Shown: positions 1-9,086 of the stretch, piece by piece
How the letters are laid out: the number at the start of each line of letters is the position of its first letter
Numbering within the stretch: the first letter of the stretch is position 1
Source: Prescottella defluvii
GTDB lineage: Bacteria > Actinomycetota > Actinomycetes > Mycobacteriales > Mycobacteriaceae
DNA: 64,000 nucleotides
Assembly (NCBI GenBank): GCA_029690005.1
Contig: CP121458.1
Coordinates: 5,661,872-5,725,871 of the forward strand
Reading direction: 5' to 3'
The notes under the pieces: generated by a model
Database searches by the model: none
Seen by the model: the letters and a program-made list of their open reading frames with translations, nothing else
What the model was told of the DNA's origin: nothing
Program-made: the position numbers and the translations under genes

Positions 1-573
1 CGGGACGGCGACGAGATAGCCCTGGGGATCGCACCCACAGGACTGCGGACCTATCTCGCGGTCCGCGGCGGTATCGACGTCCCCACCGTTCTCGGCAGCC
101 GCGCCACCGACACCCTGTCGGGGATCGGACCGAACCACTCCGCGAGGGCGATCGGTTGCCGATCGGGGACCTGCACGGCGAGTTGCCGATCGAGGATTTC
201 ATCCGCCGCCGGCACCTGCCGGCGACCCCGTCGAGCTGCGTATCCGGATGGGTCCGCGCGACGACTGGTTCACCCCGGCCTCCCGGACCGCCCTCGTGCG
301 GCGGACGTGGACGGTCACCACCGACACCGACCGGGTGGGGCGCGTCTCGAGGGTCCGGGGCCGCTGCACCGCGCGCACCGCGGCGAGCTGGCCAGCGAGG
401 GCATGGTGACGGGGGCCCTGCAGGTCCCGCCGAACGGCATGCCGGTGCTGTTCCTGGCCGACCATCCGGTGACGGGCGGCTACCCGGTGATCGCCGTCGT
501 CCTGGAAAACGACATCCCGGCCGCAGCTCAGCTACGACCGGGATCTCGGATCAGGTTTCGTCGGGTGCAGTGA
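1..573 (+). CDS. pxpC: 5-oxoprolinase subunit C / biotin-dependent carboxyltransferase domain protein, 3' part, frameshifted
   Basis: Partial gene entering from the left edge. The opening reads DEIALGIAPTGLRTYLAVRGG and the end reads GMVTGALQVPPNGMPVLFLA, both typical of the PxpC/KipA (urea amidolyase C-terminal) family, which works with PxpA and PxpB to cleave 5-oxoproline to glutamate. The protein can only be followed by changing frame three times, near 132-137, 220-224 and 337-342. Each break lies beside a G or C run, so these are more likely sequence errors than a decayed gene, though decay cannot be excluded because this gene is not essential. It converges on rlmB, with 13 bases between the two stop codons. 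The 5' end and any pxpB partner lie outside the window. Confidence 0.75.
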   Translation, partial: RDGDEIALGIAPTGLRTYLAVRGGIDVPTVLGSRATDTLSGIGPNHSARAIGCRSGTCTASCRSRISSAAGTCRRPRRAAYPDGSARRLVHPGLPDRPRAADVDGHHRHRPGGARLEGPGPLHRAHRGELASEGMVTGALQVPPNGMPVLFLADHPVTGGYPVIAVVLENDIPAAAQLRPGSRIRFRRVQ

Positions 574-586
574 CCGCCGCGGATCG

Positions 587-1551
587 TCAGCCGCGGCGCT
601 GACGCGCGATCTCGGCCAGCACCACGCCCGCGGCGACCGACGCGTTGAGCGACTCCACCTCGCCGGCCATCGGGATGCTCAGGATCGAGTCGCACGTCTC
701 GCGGACCAGGCGGGACAGACCCTTGCCCTCGGAGCCGACGACGATCACGACGGGATCGGTGCCGACGTAGTTGTCGAGGCTCGTGTCGCCGCCCGCATCG
801 AGGCCCACGACCTGGACACCCTTGGACTGCCAATCCTTCAGTGTGCGAGTCAGATTCGTCGCACGCGCGACGGGCAGGCGAGCGGCGGCACCCGCACTGG
901 TGCGCCACGCGACGGCGGAGACGCTGGCGCTGCGGCGCTGCGGGATGACCACACCGTGACCGCCGAACGCGGCCACCGAACGCACCACGGCACCGAGGTT
1001 GCGCGGATCGGTGATGTTGTCGAGCGCCACCAGCAGCGCAGGCTCCTGGCGGGTACGGGCCGCGGTGAGCAGATCGTCCGGGTGCGCGTACCGGTACGGC
1101 GGGACCTGCAGCGCGATGCCCTGGTGCATGCCGTTGGCACTCATCCGGTCCAGGTCGGTCCGCGGTACCTCGAGGATGGAGATGCCTTCGTCCGCGGCGC
1201 GCTGCACGGATTCCTTGAGCCGGTCGTCGGTCTCGGCGCCCACCGCGACGTACAGCGCGGTCGCGGGCACGCCCGCACGCAGACACTCGACGACGGGGTT
1301 GCGCCGAGCACCATCTCCGGAGAGTCCTCGGCGCGACGGATCGCGACGGCGCGCTGATGCTGACGCTGCTCGGTGGCGCGAGCGGCGGCGCGGGCCTTCT
1401 TCGCGGCGGGATGCTTGGTCCGGGCCTCGGCCGGCGGCGTCGCGCCGCGACCCTCGAGGCCCTTGCTGCGCTTGCCGCCCGATCCGACGACCTGGCCCTT
1501 CTTGGTGCCGCCCTTGCGGATCGCGCCACGCCTACTCGAATTACCAGCCAT
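587..1551 (-). CDS. rlmB: 23S rRNA (guanosine-2'-O-)-methyltransferase, TrmH/SpoU family (one frameshift)
   Basis: Methylates a ribose in 23S rRNA using S-adenosylmethionine. The C-terminal two thirds holds the SPOUT knot motifs: LLVALDNITDPRNLGAVVRS, the IVVGSEGKGLSRL motif and IPMAGEVESLNASVA near the end. The N-terminus is a lysine/arginine-rich basic tail (MAGNSSRRGAIRKGG), as in actinobacterial RlmB. The tail and the catalytic part lie in different frames joined near 1302-1306, where one missing base restores GRNPVVE. The ATG start at 1551 shares a base with the cysS stop (TGATG), so translation is probably coupled. The order cysS-rlmB matches M. tuberculosis Rv3580c-Rv3579c. Confidence 0.9.
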
Positions 1552-2963
1552 CACTTACCCGATTCGTTGGAAGAAGCTTGTTCGAGCGACCACTCGGGTC
1601 CGCTCGGAGTGTCCGTCACGGCGATGCCCGCCGCCGCCAACCGGTCCCGGACCTCGTCGGCCACCGACCAGTTCTTCTCGGCCCGCGCCTGCTGACGTCG
1701 GTCGAGTTCGGCCTGCACCAGCACGTCGAGGGCACCCATCGCGGCCGAATTGTCGGAGGCCGACGTCCACTGCGGATCCAGCGGATCGACACCGAGGATG
1801 CCGAGCATCGCCCGCACCTGCGCCGCGACGGCCAGCGCGCCCTCGGAATCACCGGATTCGAGCGCGATGTTGCCCTCACGCACGCGGCCGTGGATCTCCG
1901 CAAGCGCCGCAGGGACGTTCAGGTCGTCGTCGAGCGCCGCCGCGAACTCCCCGGTCCACTTACCGACCGGAAGGTCGCGCCCGGTACGTTCGGCGGTACG
2001 CTGCACGAAGGACTCGCAGCGGCGGTACGCCACCGCAGCCTCCTGCAGGGCCTCCTCGGAGTACTCGAGCATCGAGCGGTAGTGCGCACTGCCGAGGTAG
2101 TACCGAAGTTCCTGCGGGCGAACCAGTTTCAACACGTTCGGGATCGACAGCACGTTGCCGAGCGACTTCGACATCTTCTCGCCGGACTTGGTGACCCAGC
2201 CGTTGTGCAACCAGTACTGCGCGAAGTCGTCGCCCGCGCACTTGGCCTGCGCGATTTCGTTCTCGTGATGCGGGAAGACCAGATCCATTCCACCGCAATG
2301 GATGTCGAACGCCTGACCGAGGTAGAACACGGCCATCGCGGAGCACTCGAGGTGCCAGCCCGGGCGGCCCGGACCCCACGGCGTCGGCCACGACGGCTCG
2401 CCCGGCTTCGCGGCCTTCCACAGCGTGAAGTCACGCGGATCGCGCTTGCCCACGGCCGCGCTCTCGCCCTGATGGACGTCGTCGAGCTTGTGGCCGGACA
2501 GCTTGCCGTAGTCGGGGAAACTCTGGACGTCGAAGTAGACGTCGCCGGCCGACGCGTACGCGTGACCGTTGTCGATGAGCCGCTGCATCATCTCGACCAT
2601 CTGGGTGACGTGCCCGGTCGCGCGCGGCTCCACCGACGGCGGCAGCACACCGAGTTGCTGGTACGCCCAGTCGAACGACCGCTCGAAGGTCGCGGCCCAC
2701 TCCCACCACGGGCGACCGGCTTCGGCGGCCTTGTTCAGGATCTTGTCGTCGATGTCGGTGACGTTCCGCACGAACGCGACGTCGTAGTCGTGCGCGAGCA
2801 GCCAGCGGCGCAACACGTCGAACGCGACGCCGCTGCGCACGTGCCCGATGTGGGGCTCACCCTGGACGGTGGCGCCGCACAGGTACACCGAGGCATGTCC
2901 GGGGGTCAGCGGGACGAAGTCACGCGGAGCCCGTGTCACGGTGTCGTATAGGCGCAGGGTCAC
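1551..2963 (-). CDS. cysS: cysteinyl-tRNA synthetase
   Basis: Charges tRNA-Cys with cysteine in the cytoplasm. The 470-residue product has the full family length. It contains the class I HIGH motif (PHIGHVRS, near residue 38), zinc-site residues including C29, the HLECSAM and FPHHENE segments, and the KMSKS loop (GEKMSKSLGN). It is intact, unlike many neighbours. It sits 11 bases downstream of ispF and overlaps rlmB, so the genes carD-ispD-ispF-cysS-rlmB look like one transcription unit, as in mycobacteria. Confidence 0.97.
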   Translation of the reverse strand: MTLRLYDTVTRAPRDFVPLTPGHASVYLCGATVQGEPHIGHVRSGVAFDVLRRWLLAHDYDVAFVRNVTDIDDKILNKAAEAGRPWWEWAATFERSFDWAYQQLGVLPPSVEPRATGHVTQMVEMMQRLIDNGHAYASAGDVYFDVQSFPDYGKLSGHKLDDVHQGESAAVGKRDPRDFTLWKAAKPGEPSWPTPWGPGRPGWHLECSAMAVFYLGQAFDIHCGGMDLVFPHHENEIAQAKCAGDDFAQYWLHNGWVTKSGEKMSKSLGNVLSIPNVLKLVRPQELRYYLGSAHYRSMLEYSEEALQEAAVAYRRCESFVQRTAERTGRDLPVGKWTGEFAAALDDDLNVPAALAEIHGRVREGNIALESGDSEGALAVAAQVRAMLGILGVDPLDPQWTSASDNSAAMGALDVLVQAELDRRQQARAEKNWSVADEVRDRLAAAGIAVTDTPSGPEWSLEQASSNESGK

Positions 2964-2974
2964 GACGAGCGATT

Positions 2975-3451
2975 CTACCGGGCGCTATCAGCGGGGATGA
3001 TCAGCGCGGTCGCGACGGCGGCGATCCCCTCACCACGGCCGGTGAGTCCCAGTCCGTCCGTTGTGGTGGCCGACACCGAGACCGGGGCGCCGAGTACGCC
3101 GGACAGCACCTGCTGGGCCTCCTCGCGACGCGGGCCGATCTTCGGCCGATTGCCGATGACCTGCACGGACGCGTTACCGATGACGTATCCGGCGTCGTCG
3201 AGCAGCCGTCGGACCTCGGTGAGCATCCGCACACCGCTCACGCCGTCCCACTCCGGGCGGCCGGTGCCGAACACCGAGCCGAGGTCGCCGAGTCCCGCCG
3301 CGGACAGCAGCGCATCGCACAGCGCGTGGGACGCGACGTCGCCGTCGGAATGCCCGGCGCAGCCGTCTGCGTCCTCGAACAACAGGCCCGCCATCCAGCA
3401 CGGACGGCCGGGCTCGATGGGATGGACGTCGGTGCCGATGCCGACTCGCAC
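2975..3451 (-). CDS. ispF: 2-C-methyl-D-erythritol 2,4-cyclodiphosphate synthase
   Basis: Fifth enzyme of the non-mevalonate (MEP) isoprenoid pathway. It cyclises CDP-methylerythritol 2-phosphate to the cyclodiphosphate. The 158-residue product is the normal length and begins with the family signature GIGTDVHP, whose Asp and His bind the metal. It carries the GHSDGDVASHALCDALL motif and ends with the TTTDGLGLTGRGEGIAAVA segment. It follows ispD on the same strand, the usual actinobacterial order. Confidence 0.97.
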   Translation of the reverse strand: MRVGIGTDVHPIEPGRPCWMAGLLFEDADGCAGHSDGDVASHALCDALLSAAGLGDLGSVFGTGRPEWDGVSGVRMLTEVRRLLDDAGYVIGNASVQVIGNRPKIGPRREEAQQVLSGVLGAPVSVSATTTDGLGLTGRGEGIAAVATALIIPADSAR

Positions 3452-3495
3452 GCTCGGAACTCCCTATCCTCGGATTCGCCCGGGACTACCCGGGA

Positions 3496-4179
3496 CTACT
3501 CGGTCTCCGCCCGCCCGAGCAGAATTCGGGCCAGGGCAAGATCCCACTGTGTCGTGATCTTGAATGCTTCGGGTTCGCCGACGATGGTGCGGACCCGCTC
3601 CCCCAGCCGCTCGACCAGTCCGGCGTCGTCGGTCGCATCGCCGTCGATGTCCTGGTACGCACGGCGGAGGAGGTTGGCGTCGAAGCCCTGCGGCGTCTGG
3701 ACCGCACGCAACTCCGAACGCAGTGGGGTACCGGTGACGGCGCCGAGCACGTCGACGGTCTTGATGGTGTCACTGACCGGCAGCACCGGGATGACCGCGG
3801 TGCGTCCGGCGTGCAGTTCCGCGACGATCCGCGCGATCAGCGTCGGCGGGGTCAGTGCGCGGGCCGCGTCGTGCACGAGGACCAGCTCGGCGCCGGTCGC
3901 GGCGGCGAGTCCGGCCCGAACCGAATCGGCCCGCTCCGCGCCGCCGACGACCACGACGACACCGTCGGGCAGATCGGCCCGCGCGACGTCGACGAGTTCC
4001 TCGGGCACTATCACGACGACCCTGTCGACCACACCGGACTCGAGCAGTCCGTCGACGGACCGGCGCAACATACTGCGACCGGCAAGTTCGACGAACGCCT
4101 TCGGAACGGACTCGCCCAGCCGGACACCGCGTCCGGCAGCAGGGACCAGCGCGACAACCGGTCCTCGACTCTCACTCAC
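3496..4179 (-). CDS. ispD: 2-C-methyl-D-erythritol 4-phosphate cytidylyltransferase
   Basis: Third step of the MEP pathway: couples CTP to methylerythritol 4-phosphate. The product of 227 residues starts with the nucleotidyltransferase motif VPAAGRGVRLG, followed by PKAFVELAGRSMLRRSV. It has VLVHDAARALTPP for metal/substrate binding and the later TDDAGLVERLG. The start is GTG at 4179, two bases after the carD stop, which suggests coupling to carD. It is intact. Confidence 0.96.
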   Translation of the reverse strand: MSESRGPVVALVPAAGRGVRLGESVPKAFVELAGRSMLRRSVDGLLESGVVDRVVVIVPEELVDVARADLPDGVVVVVGGAERADSVRAGLAAATGAELVLVHDAARALTPPTLIARIVAELHAGRTAVIPVLPVSDTIKTVDVLGAVTGTPLRSELRAVQTPQGFDANLLRRAYQDIDGDATDDAGLVERLGERVRTIVGEPEAFKITTQWDLALARILLGRAETE

Positions 4180-4181
4180 TG

Positions 4182-4671
4182 TCAGGAAGCGGCGGCCAGG
4201 ACCTCGTCGAGGATCGTCTCAGCCTTGGCGTCGTCGGTGCCTTCCGCCAGTGCGAGCTCACCCACGAGGATCTGCCGGGCCTTGGCCAGCATCCGCTTCT
4301 CACCCGCGGACAGACCGCGGTCCTGCTCACGCCGCCAGAGATCACGCACGACCTCGGCGACCTTGTTCACGTCACCCGAGGCCAACTTCTCGAGGTTCGC
4401 CTTGTAGCGGCGAGACCAGTTCGTCGGTTCCTCGGTGTGCGGCGCACGAAGCACCTGGAACACCTTGTCGAGACCCTCCTGGCCGACCACGTCACGCACG
4501 CCGACGTACTCGGCGTTCTCCGCGGGAACGCGGACGGTGAGATCGCCCTGGGCAACCTTCAGAACGAGGTATTCCTTCTGTTCACCCTTGATGGTGCGGG
4601 TTTCGATCGCTTCGATCAGCGCCGCTCCGTGATGGGGGTATACGACGGTGTCTCCGACCTTAAAAATCGAT
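4182..4671 (-). CDS. carD: RNA polymerase-binding transcription factor CarD (start codon disrupted)
   Basis: CarD binds the RNA polymerase beta subunit and stabilises open promoter complexes; it is essential in mycobacteria. The reading frame from 4667 downward gives IFKVGDTVVYPHHGAALIEA and continues through RDVVGQEGLDKVFQVLRAPH to LDEVLAAAS, about 162 residues, the family length. No ATG, GTG or TTG precedes IFKVGD in frame. The family begins MIFKVGD, and removing a single G at 4669 recreates an ATG directly before the Ile codon, so a one-base insertion has split the start codon. It heads the ispD-ispF-cysS-rlmB unit and is divergent from lpqE. Confidence 0.92.
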
Positions 4672-4968
4672 CTGTCCCGTGCCCCTTTCGATCTTCCGAG
4701 TTTAACACGTGACCAAACGATCGTCCCATCAACGGCGCAGGTCAGGGGCGTCCTTGCCTGACCTCAGGGCTTGACAGGACGCGTCAACCGTGCATTTCGG
4801 ACCGCCCCGGCCGCCCGTTCGACGCGCCCCGGATCGCGCCCGAAAGCTCAGTCCGACAACCGTTGTGCACCCGACACGACCTTGTTACGAGTACCCAGCG
4901 CACGACCGCTCGAGGCTGACTACTACTCTGCCTAGTGGATTGTGAACCTGACCCATGGAGGACAACCC
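4672..4968. promoter_or_regulatory. divergent intergenic region between carD and lpqE
   Basis: About 297 bases without a gene, carrying the promoters of carD (leftward) and lpqE (rightward). The lpqE ribosome binding site GGAGG lies at 4957-4961, seven bases before the GTG start. I see no riboswitch or clear operator. A repeated CCTGAC / GACAGG pattern around 4738-4782 could fold weakly but is not convincing. Confidence 0.5.
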
Positions 4969-5564
4969 GTGACTGCTCTCACTGCGTCGCCGACTCGCCG
5001 AGTCGCCACCGCTGTCGCCCTCGCTGCCGGCGCGACGCTGATGCTGTCCGCATGCGGCGCAGGTCAGGTCTCGCAGACGGCCACTCAGGTCGCGGCGGTG
5101 AACGGCAACTATGCGACGAGCGGCGACATCGCATTGCGCAACGTGCACGTCGTCTACCCGAACTCCGAGGAGTACAGCATCGAGCCGGGCGGCACCGTGC
5201 AGCTCGCGTTCACCGCTGTCAACCTCAGCGAGCACCAGACCGACCGCCTGACCGGCATCAAGACCGATTACGCCGGTTCGGTCACCATCGACGACAAGGC
5301 CGGCACCCGCGAGATCAAGCCGCAGGCCGCCCTCGGCGCCGGCAACCCCGACGTCACGGTGCCCGAGGAGGCTCCCGAGACGCTCAGCCTGATCGACGTC
5401 ACCCTCGACGACATCCGCGCCGATGTCCGTCCGGGCCTGACCTTCCCGGTCACCTTCACGTTCCAGAACGCGGGCGACGTCGTCGTGCAGGTCCCGGTCG
5501 ACGCGGGTCACGCCACCGAGCGTCACCAGTCGGAGAAGTCCCCGACGTCTCCGAGGGTCACTGA
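4969..5564 (+). CDS. lpqE: LpqE-like lipoprotein (C-terminal frameshift)
   Basis: Exported lipoprotein. After the GTG start comes a basic n-region (TASPTRR), a hydrophobic stretch and a lipobox LMLSACG, with the lipidated Cys followed by GAGQVSQTATQVAAVNG. The mature part resembles the copper-chaperone-like / DUF461 fold of mycobacterial LpqE (Rv3584), which is also divergent from carD. The GTG at 4969 is preferred over GTG 4942 because a GGAGG stands seven bases before it. Near 5540 the frame must shift by one in a CCCC run to give the expected end SPDVSEGH and stop at 5564; without that, the frame runs on to 5673 through the terminator into radA. Confidence 0.85.
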
Positions 5565-5598
5565 TCCTTCGGATCACAGAGATCCGCAGTTCTTCCGG

Positions 5599-5631
5599 AA
5601 GAGCCCGGGCGACACCGTCGCCCGGGCTCTT
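5599..5631 (+). terminator. hairpin terminator after lpqE
   Basis: A perfect 14-base-pair stem (AAGAGCCCGGGCGA at 5599-5612, its complement at 5618-5631) with a five-base loop, followed by a short T/C-rich tail. It lies 35 bases after the lpqE stop and 28 before the radA start, where an intrinsic terminator would be expected. Confidence 0.8.
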
Positions 5632-5659
5632 CTGTCGGTCGGGTCACTGAGCTGCCCGC

Positions 5660-7047
5660 GTGGCAAAACCTAAATCGAGCTTCCGGTGTTCGTCGTGTCA
5701 GCACACGGTGGCCAAATGGGTAGGCCGCTGCCCCGAGTGCGGCACGTGGGGCTCGATGGACGAGGCACCGGTCCTCACTGCTGTAGCCGCCCGTCCCGGC
5801 GCCTCACTGGCCCGTGCCGGCGCGGCAGCGCTGTTGCCGACTACCCCGGCGTCCCCGATCACCCAGATCGACGGCAAGGCCACCCGCGCCAAGGCCACGG
5901 GCGTCGACGAACTCGATCGTGTGCTCGGCGGCGGCGTCGTGCCCGGATCGGTGGTGCTGCTCGCCGGTGAGCCGGGCGTCGGCAAGTCGACGCTGCTGCT
6001 CGAGGTCGTCCACCGGTGGGCGTGCCGCAGTTCCGACGATCGCGCGCTGTACGTCACCGGCGAGGAATCGGCGGGCCAGGTCCGGCTACGCGCCGATCGG
6101 ACCGGTGCGGTGCACGAGCGGGTGTACCTGGCCGCCGAGTCGGATCTCGCGACGGTCCTCGGGCACGTGGAGCAGGTCCGGCCCACGCTGCTGATCGTCG
6201 ACTCCGTCCAGACCATGCTCGCCGCGGACGTCGACGGCGTCGTCGGCGGCGTGACGCAGGTGCGGGCCATCACCAGCGCGCTGACCTCGCTCGCGAAGGC
6301 CAGCGGCGTGCCGGTCCTGCTGATCGGCCACGTCACCAAGGACGGCGCGGTCGCCGGACCCCGCTCGCTCGAGCACCTCGTGGACGTGGTCCTGCACTTC
6401 GAGGGCGACAAGCACTCGTCCCTCCGGATGATCCGCGGCATCAAGAACCGGTTCGGCGCGGCCGACGAGGTGGGCTGCTTCGAACTGCGCGAGGACGGCA
6501 TCGTCGGCGTCAGCGACCCGTCGGGGCTGTTCCTGCACCACCGGACCGACGAGGTGTCGGGCACCGCCGTCACGGTCACGATGGACGGCAAACGGCCGCT
6601 GTTGGGCGAGGTCCAGGCGCTGGTCGCGCCCACCCACAACCCGTCGCCGCGGCGAGCGGTGAGCGGGCTCGACTCGGCGCGGGTGTCGATGGTGCTGGCG
6701 GTTCTCGAGCGGCGCCACGGCATCAAGCTGTCCGACCGGGAGGTGTACGCCGCGACGGTCGGCGGAATGCGGATGACCGACCCGTCGTGCGACCTGGCGC
6801 TGGCCGTCGCGGTCGCGTCGGCCGGCAAGGACCGACCCATCCCGACCGGGACCGTCGTGCTCGGCGAGGTCGGACTGGCCGGTGAGGTCCGGCGGGTGTC
6901 CGGTGTCGCCCGGAGGGTCGCCGAGGCCGCGCGGCTGGGATTCACCCGCGCGGTGGTGCCGGTCGACTCCGGGACCTCCCGAAAGGAATCCGCCCGCTCG
7001 AGGTGTCGAACGTCGGAGATGCCTTGCGGGCGTTGAATCTTCGCTGA
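5660..7047 (+). CDS. radA: DNA repair protein RadA (Sms), C-terminal frameshift
   Basis: RecA-like ATPase that helps process recombination intermediates. The N-terminus has the four-cysteine zinc finger (CSSCQ...CPECG), then Walker A GEPGVGKSTLL, Walker B LLIVDSVQT, the RadA-specific motif IKNRFG, and a C-terminal Lon-protease-like domain. The last residues are out of frame: shifting by one base near 6980 gives GIRPLEVSNVGDALRALNLR and a stop at 7045-7047, which fits the family. Without it the frame ends at 7036 with an unrelated tail. Start is GTG 5660. In M. tuberculosis radA (Rv3585) also lies between lpqE and disA. Confidence 0.94.
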
Positions 7048-7050
7048 GCG

Positions 7051-7611
7051 TCAGACCGCCGACGTACCGAACGGCGACGAGGGATCACCGTCGACGAACG
7101 CCGCCGTCGGTGCGAAGTGCTCCGGATTGACGGTCAGGAACAGGCCCCGTGACGTCGCGACCGGAGTGTCGGGGTCGGTGCCCGGTCCCTCGACGATGAA
7201 CGCCTCCGACGTCGTGTACACCTTGCGACGGACTGTGCCCTCGATGCGTGCCCGGAACTCGAGGACCGAGCTGAGCGGGATGGGCCGCGCGAAGTCGATC
7301 TCGAGATGCGCGGTGACGACGGGGCCGCCGAGCACCATGCACGCCATGCCCTGCACCTCGTCGAACGCGGTCGACAGGATGCCGCCGTGGATCACGCCGG
7401 GGCCGCCCTGGTAGCGGTTGGCCACCTCGAGCCGGCCCGTGACGGCCAGCTTGTCGCCCGCTTGGAAACTCATCGCCATTCCGGCGGGCTGGTCGTCGCC
7501 ACAGCCGAAGCACTTGGACCAGTGCTGCGGGAGCGGCTCACCGGGAGCGGGGTACCACTCCGGCACCTCCGGAAGAACGAGGTCATCGGGCAAGGTCCAA
7601 GTACTGCTCAC
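7051..7611 (-). CDS. PaaI-type hotdog thioesterase
   Basis: A 186-residue single-hotdog protein, probably an acyl-CoA thioesterase. The core reads GPGVIHGGILSTAFDEVQGMA, with the HGG and the acidic residue of the family, followed by VVTAHLEIDFARPIPL. It has an N-terminal CFGCG segment, which is common in actinobacterial PaaI-like proteins. Start is GTG. It converges on radA (stops three bases apart) and is divergent from disA. It interrupts the mycobacterial radA-disA order, so it is a lineage-specific insertion. The substrate cannot be told from sequence. Confidence 0.8.
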   Translation of the reverse strand: MSSTWTLPDDLVLPEVPEWYPAPGEPLPQHWSKCFGCGDDQPAGMAMSFQAGDKLAVTGRLEVANRYQGGPGVIHGGILSTAFDEVQGMACMVLGGPVVTAHLEIDFARPIPLSSVLEFRARIEGTVRRKVYTTSEAFIVEGPGTDPDTPVATSRGLFLTVNPEHFAPTAAFVDGDPSSPFGTSAV

Positions 7612-7727
7612 AACTAGGTAATGTAGAGACGGCCCGACCGTGGCCCGAATGCGGCTCGGCCAGATGTGACCTCGGACTCACTCGGATTCCGACGGGAGAG
7701 ACCAACCGCACGAGGGGGGATTTCGCG
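7612..7727. promoter_or_regulatory. divergent promoter region, thioesterase / disA
   Basis: A 116-base gap between the divergent starts of the thioesterase and disA. A purine-rich ribosome binding site (GAGGGGGGA, about 7712-7720) stands before the disA ATG. No operator is evident. Confidence 0.4.
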
Positions 7728-8813
7728 ATGAACGACGCTGCGCCTTCGACCGTGCTCCGTGAAACGATCGCTCGCCTCGCCCCCGGGACGGCCCTGCGCG
7801 ACGCGCTCGAGCGCATCCTCCGCGGTCGCACCGGCGCGCTGATCGTCCTCGGATACGACGATCAGGTCGAGGAGCTGTGCGACGGCGGGTTCGAGCTCGA
7901 CGTCGAGTTCGCACCCACCCGGCTGCGTGAGCTGTCGAAGATGGACGGCGCCGTGGTGCTGTCCACCGACGGCACCCGGATCGTGCGTGCCAACGTGCAA
8001 CTGGTGCCCGACCACAAGATCCCCACCGTCGAGTCCGGCACCCGGCACCGCGCCGCCGAGCGCACCGCGATCCAGGCCGGATTCCCGGTCGTGTCGGTAA
8101 GCCAGTCGATGAGCATCGTCAGCGTGTACGTCGGCGGGATCCGGCACGTCGTCGACGGGTCGGCCACCATCCTGTCGCGGGCGAACCAGGCCGTCGCGAC
8201 GCTCGAGCGCTACAAGTCCCGGCTGGACGAGGTGACCCGGCAGCTGTCGGTCGTCGAGATCGAGGACTTCGTCACGCTGCGCGACGCGCTCACCGTGGTG
8301 CAGCGGCTCGAGATGGTGCGCCGGGTATCGGTCGAGATCGAGCAGGACGTGCTCGAACTGGGCACCGACGGCCGTCAACTCGCACTGCAGCTCGAGGAAC
8401 TCGTCGGCGACAACGACACCATGCGCCAGCTGGTGGTCCGGGACTACCTGGCCGGGTCCGAGCCGGCGTCGTCGGCGGCGGTCGACAGCACCCTCGCCGC
8501 CGTCGACAAGCTCACCGACGTCGACCTGCTCGACCTGACGACGCTGGCCCGCGCCTTCGGGTATCCCGGCACCATCGAGGCCCTCGATGCCCCGATGAGC
8601 CCGCGCGGCTACCGCGTCCTCACCCGGGTTCCCCGGCTGCAGTTCCTGCAGATCCATCGGCTGGTCAGCTCGTTCGGCACGCTGCAGGGCCTGCTCGCCG
8701 CCACGGCCGGCGATCTGCAGTCCGTGGACGGCATCGGCGGGTTGTGGGCGCGCCACATCCGCGAAGGTCTCTCGCGGCTCGCCGAGGCCTCGATCAGCGG
8801 ACCGTACGACTAG
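7728..8813 (+). CDS. disA: DNA integrity scanning protein DisA, diadenylate cyclase
   Basis: Makes the second messenger cyclic di-AMP from two ATP and scans DNA for branched structures. The 361-residue product has the DAC catalytic motifs DGA (residues 73-75) and RHR (106-108), a central helical linker, and a C-terminal helix-hairpin-helix DNA-binding region (LQSVDGIGGLWARHI). It is intact and of full length. It follows radA in the conserved actinobacterial order. Confidence 0.97.
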   Translation: MNDAAPSTVLRETIARLAPGTALRDALERILRGRTGALIVLGYDDQVEELCDGGFELDVEFAPTRLRELSKMDGAVVLSTDGTRIVRANVQLVPDHKIPTVESGTRHRAAERTAIQAGFPVVSVSQSMSIVSVYVGGIRHVVDGSATILSRANQAVATLERYKSRLDEVTRQLSVVEIEDFVTLRDALTVVQRLEMVRRVSVEIEQDVLELGTDGRQLALQLEELVGDNDTMRQLVVRDYLAGSEPASSAAVDSTLAAVDKLTDVDLLDLTTLARAFGYPGTIEALDAPMSPRGYRVLTRVPRLQFLQIHRLVSSFGTLQGLLAATAGDLQSVDGIGGLWARHIREGLSRLAEASISGPYD

Positions 8814-8849
8814 GCGCCGAACACCGGCCTGGGCAGTGGGGCCGACGGT

Positions 8850-9086
8850 CTACCGCCCTTCCACTTCGACGAGGCTGAGCGCGAGGCGCGGGCACATCGA
8901 CACGGCCTTCTCCGCGTCACGCACCATCGCGGCAGGTACCGCCGGTTCCCGGCTCCGGTCTCGCACGAGCGGGTAGCCCCACACGTCGCGTTCGATCAGT
9001 GCGGGCAACAGTTCACTGCACAGCCCACGCCCGTCGCACCGGGTCCAATCGATGTGCAGTGCGAGTCGCGACCGCCGCCTCGTCAT
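8850..9086 (-). CDS. single-cluster ferredoxin of the flavinylation-linked redox operon
   Basis: About 78 residues from the ATG at 9086. Three cysteines (CDGRGLC and later MCPRLAL) fit a [3Fe-4S]- or [4Fe-4S]-type single-cluster ferredoxin of the kind paired with actinobacterial oxidoreductases. The start overlaps the stop of the NuoF-like gene (ATGA), so translation is coupled and the two probably work as a pair. It is the last gene of the minus-strand operon and converges on disA. An in-frame upstream start at 9134 is possible but would overlap the preceding gene by 50 bases. Confidence 0.78.
   Translation of the reverse strand: MTRRRSRLALHIDWTRCDGRGLCSELLPALIERDVWGYPLVRDRSREPAVPAAMVRDAEKAVSMCPRLALSLVEVEGR

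Noticed and set aside
999..2951. Very long plus-strand frame opposite rlmB and cysS
   Set aside because: Antisense shadow of rlmB/cysS; the GC-rich third positions produce long open frames on the other strand and the product resembles nothing.
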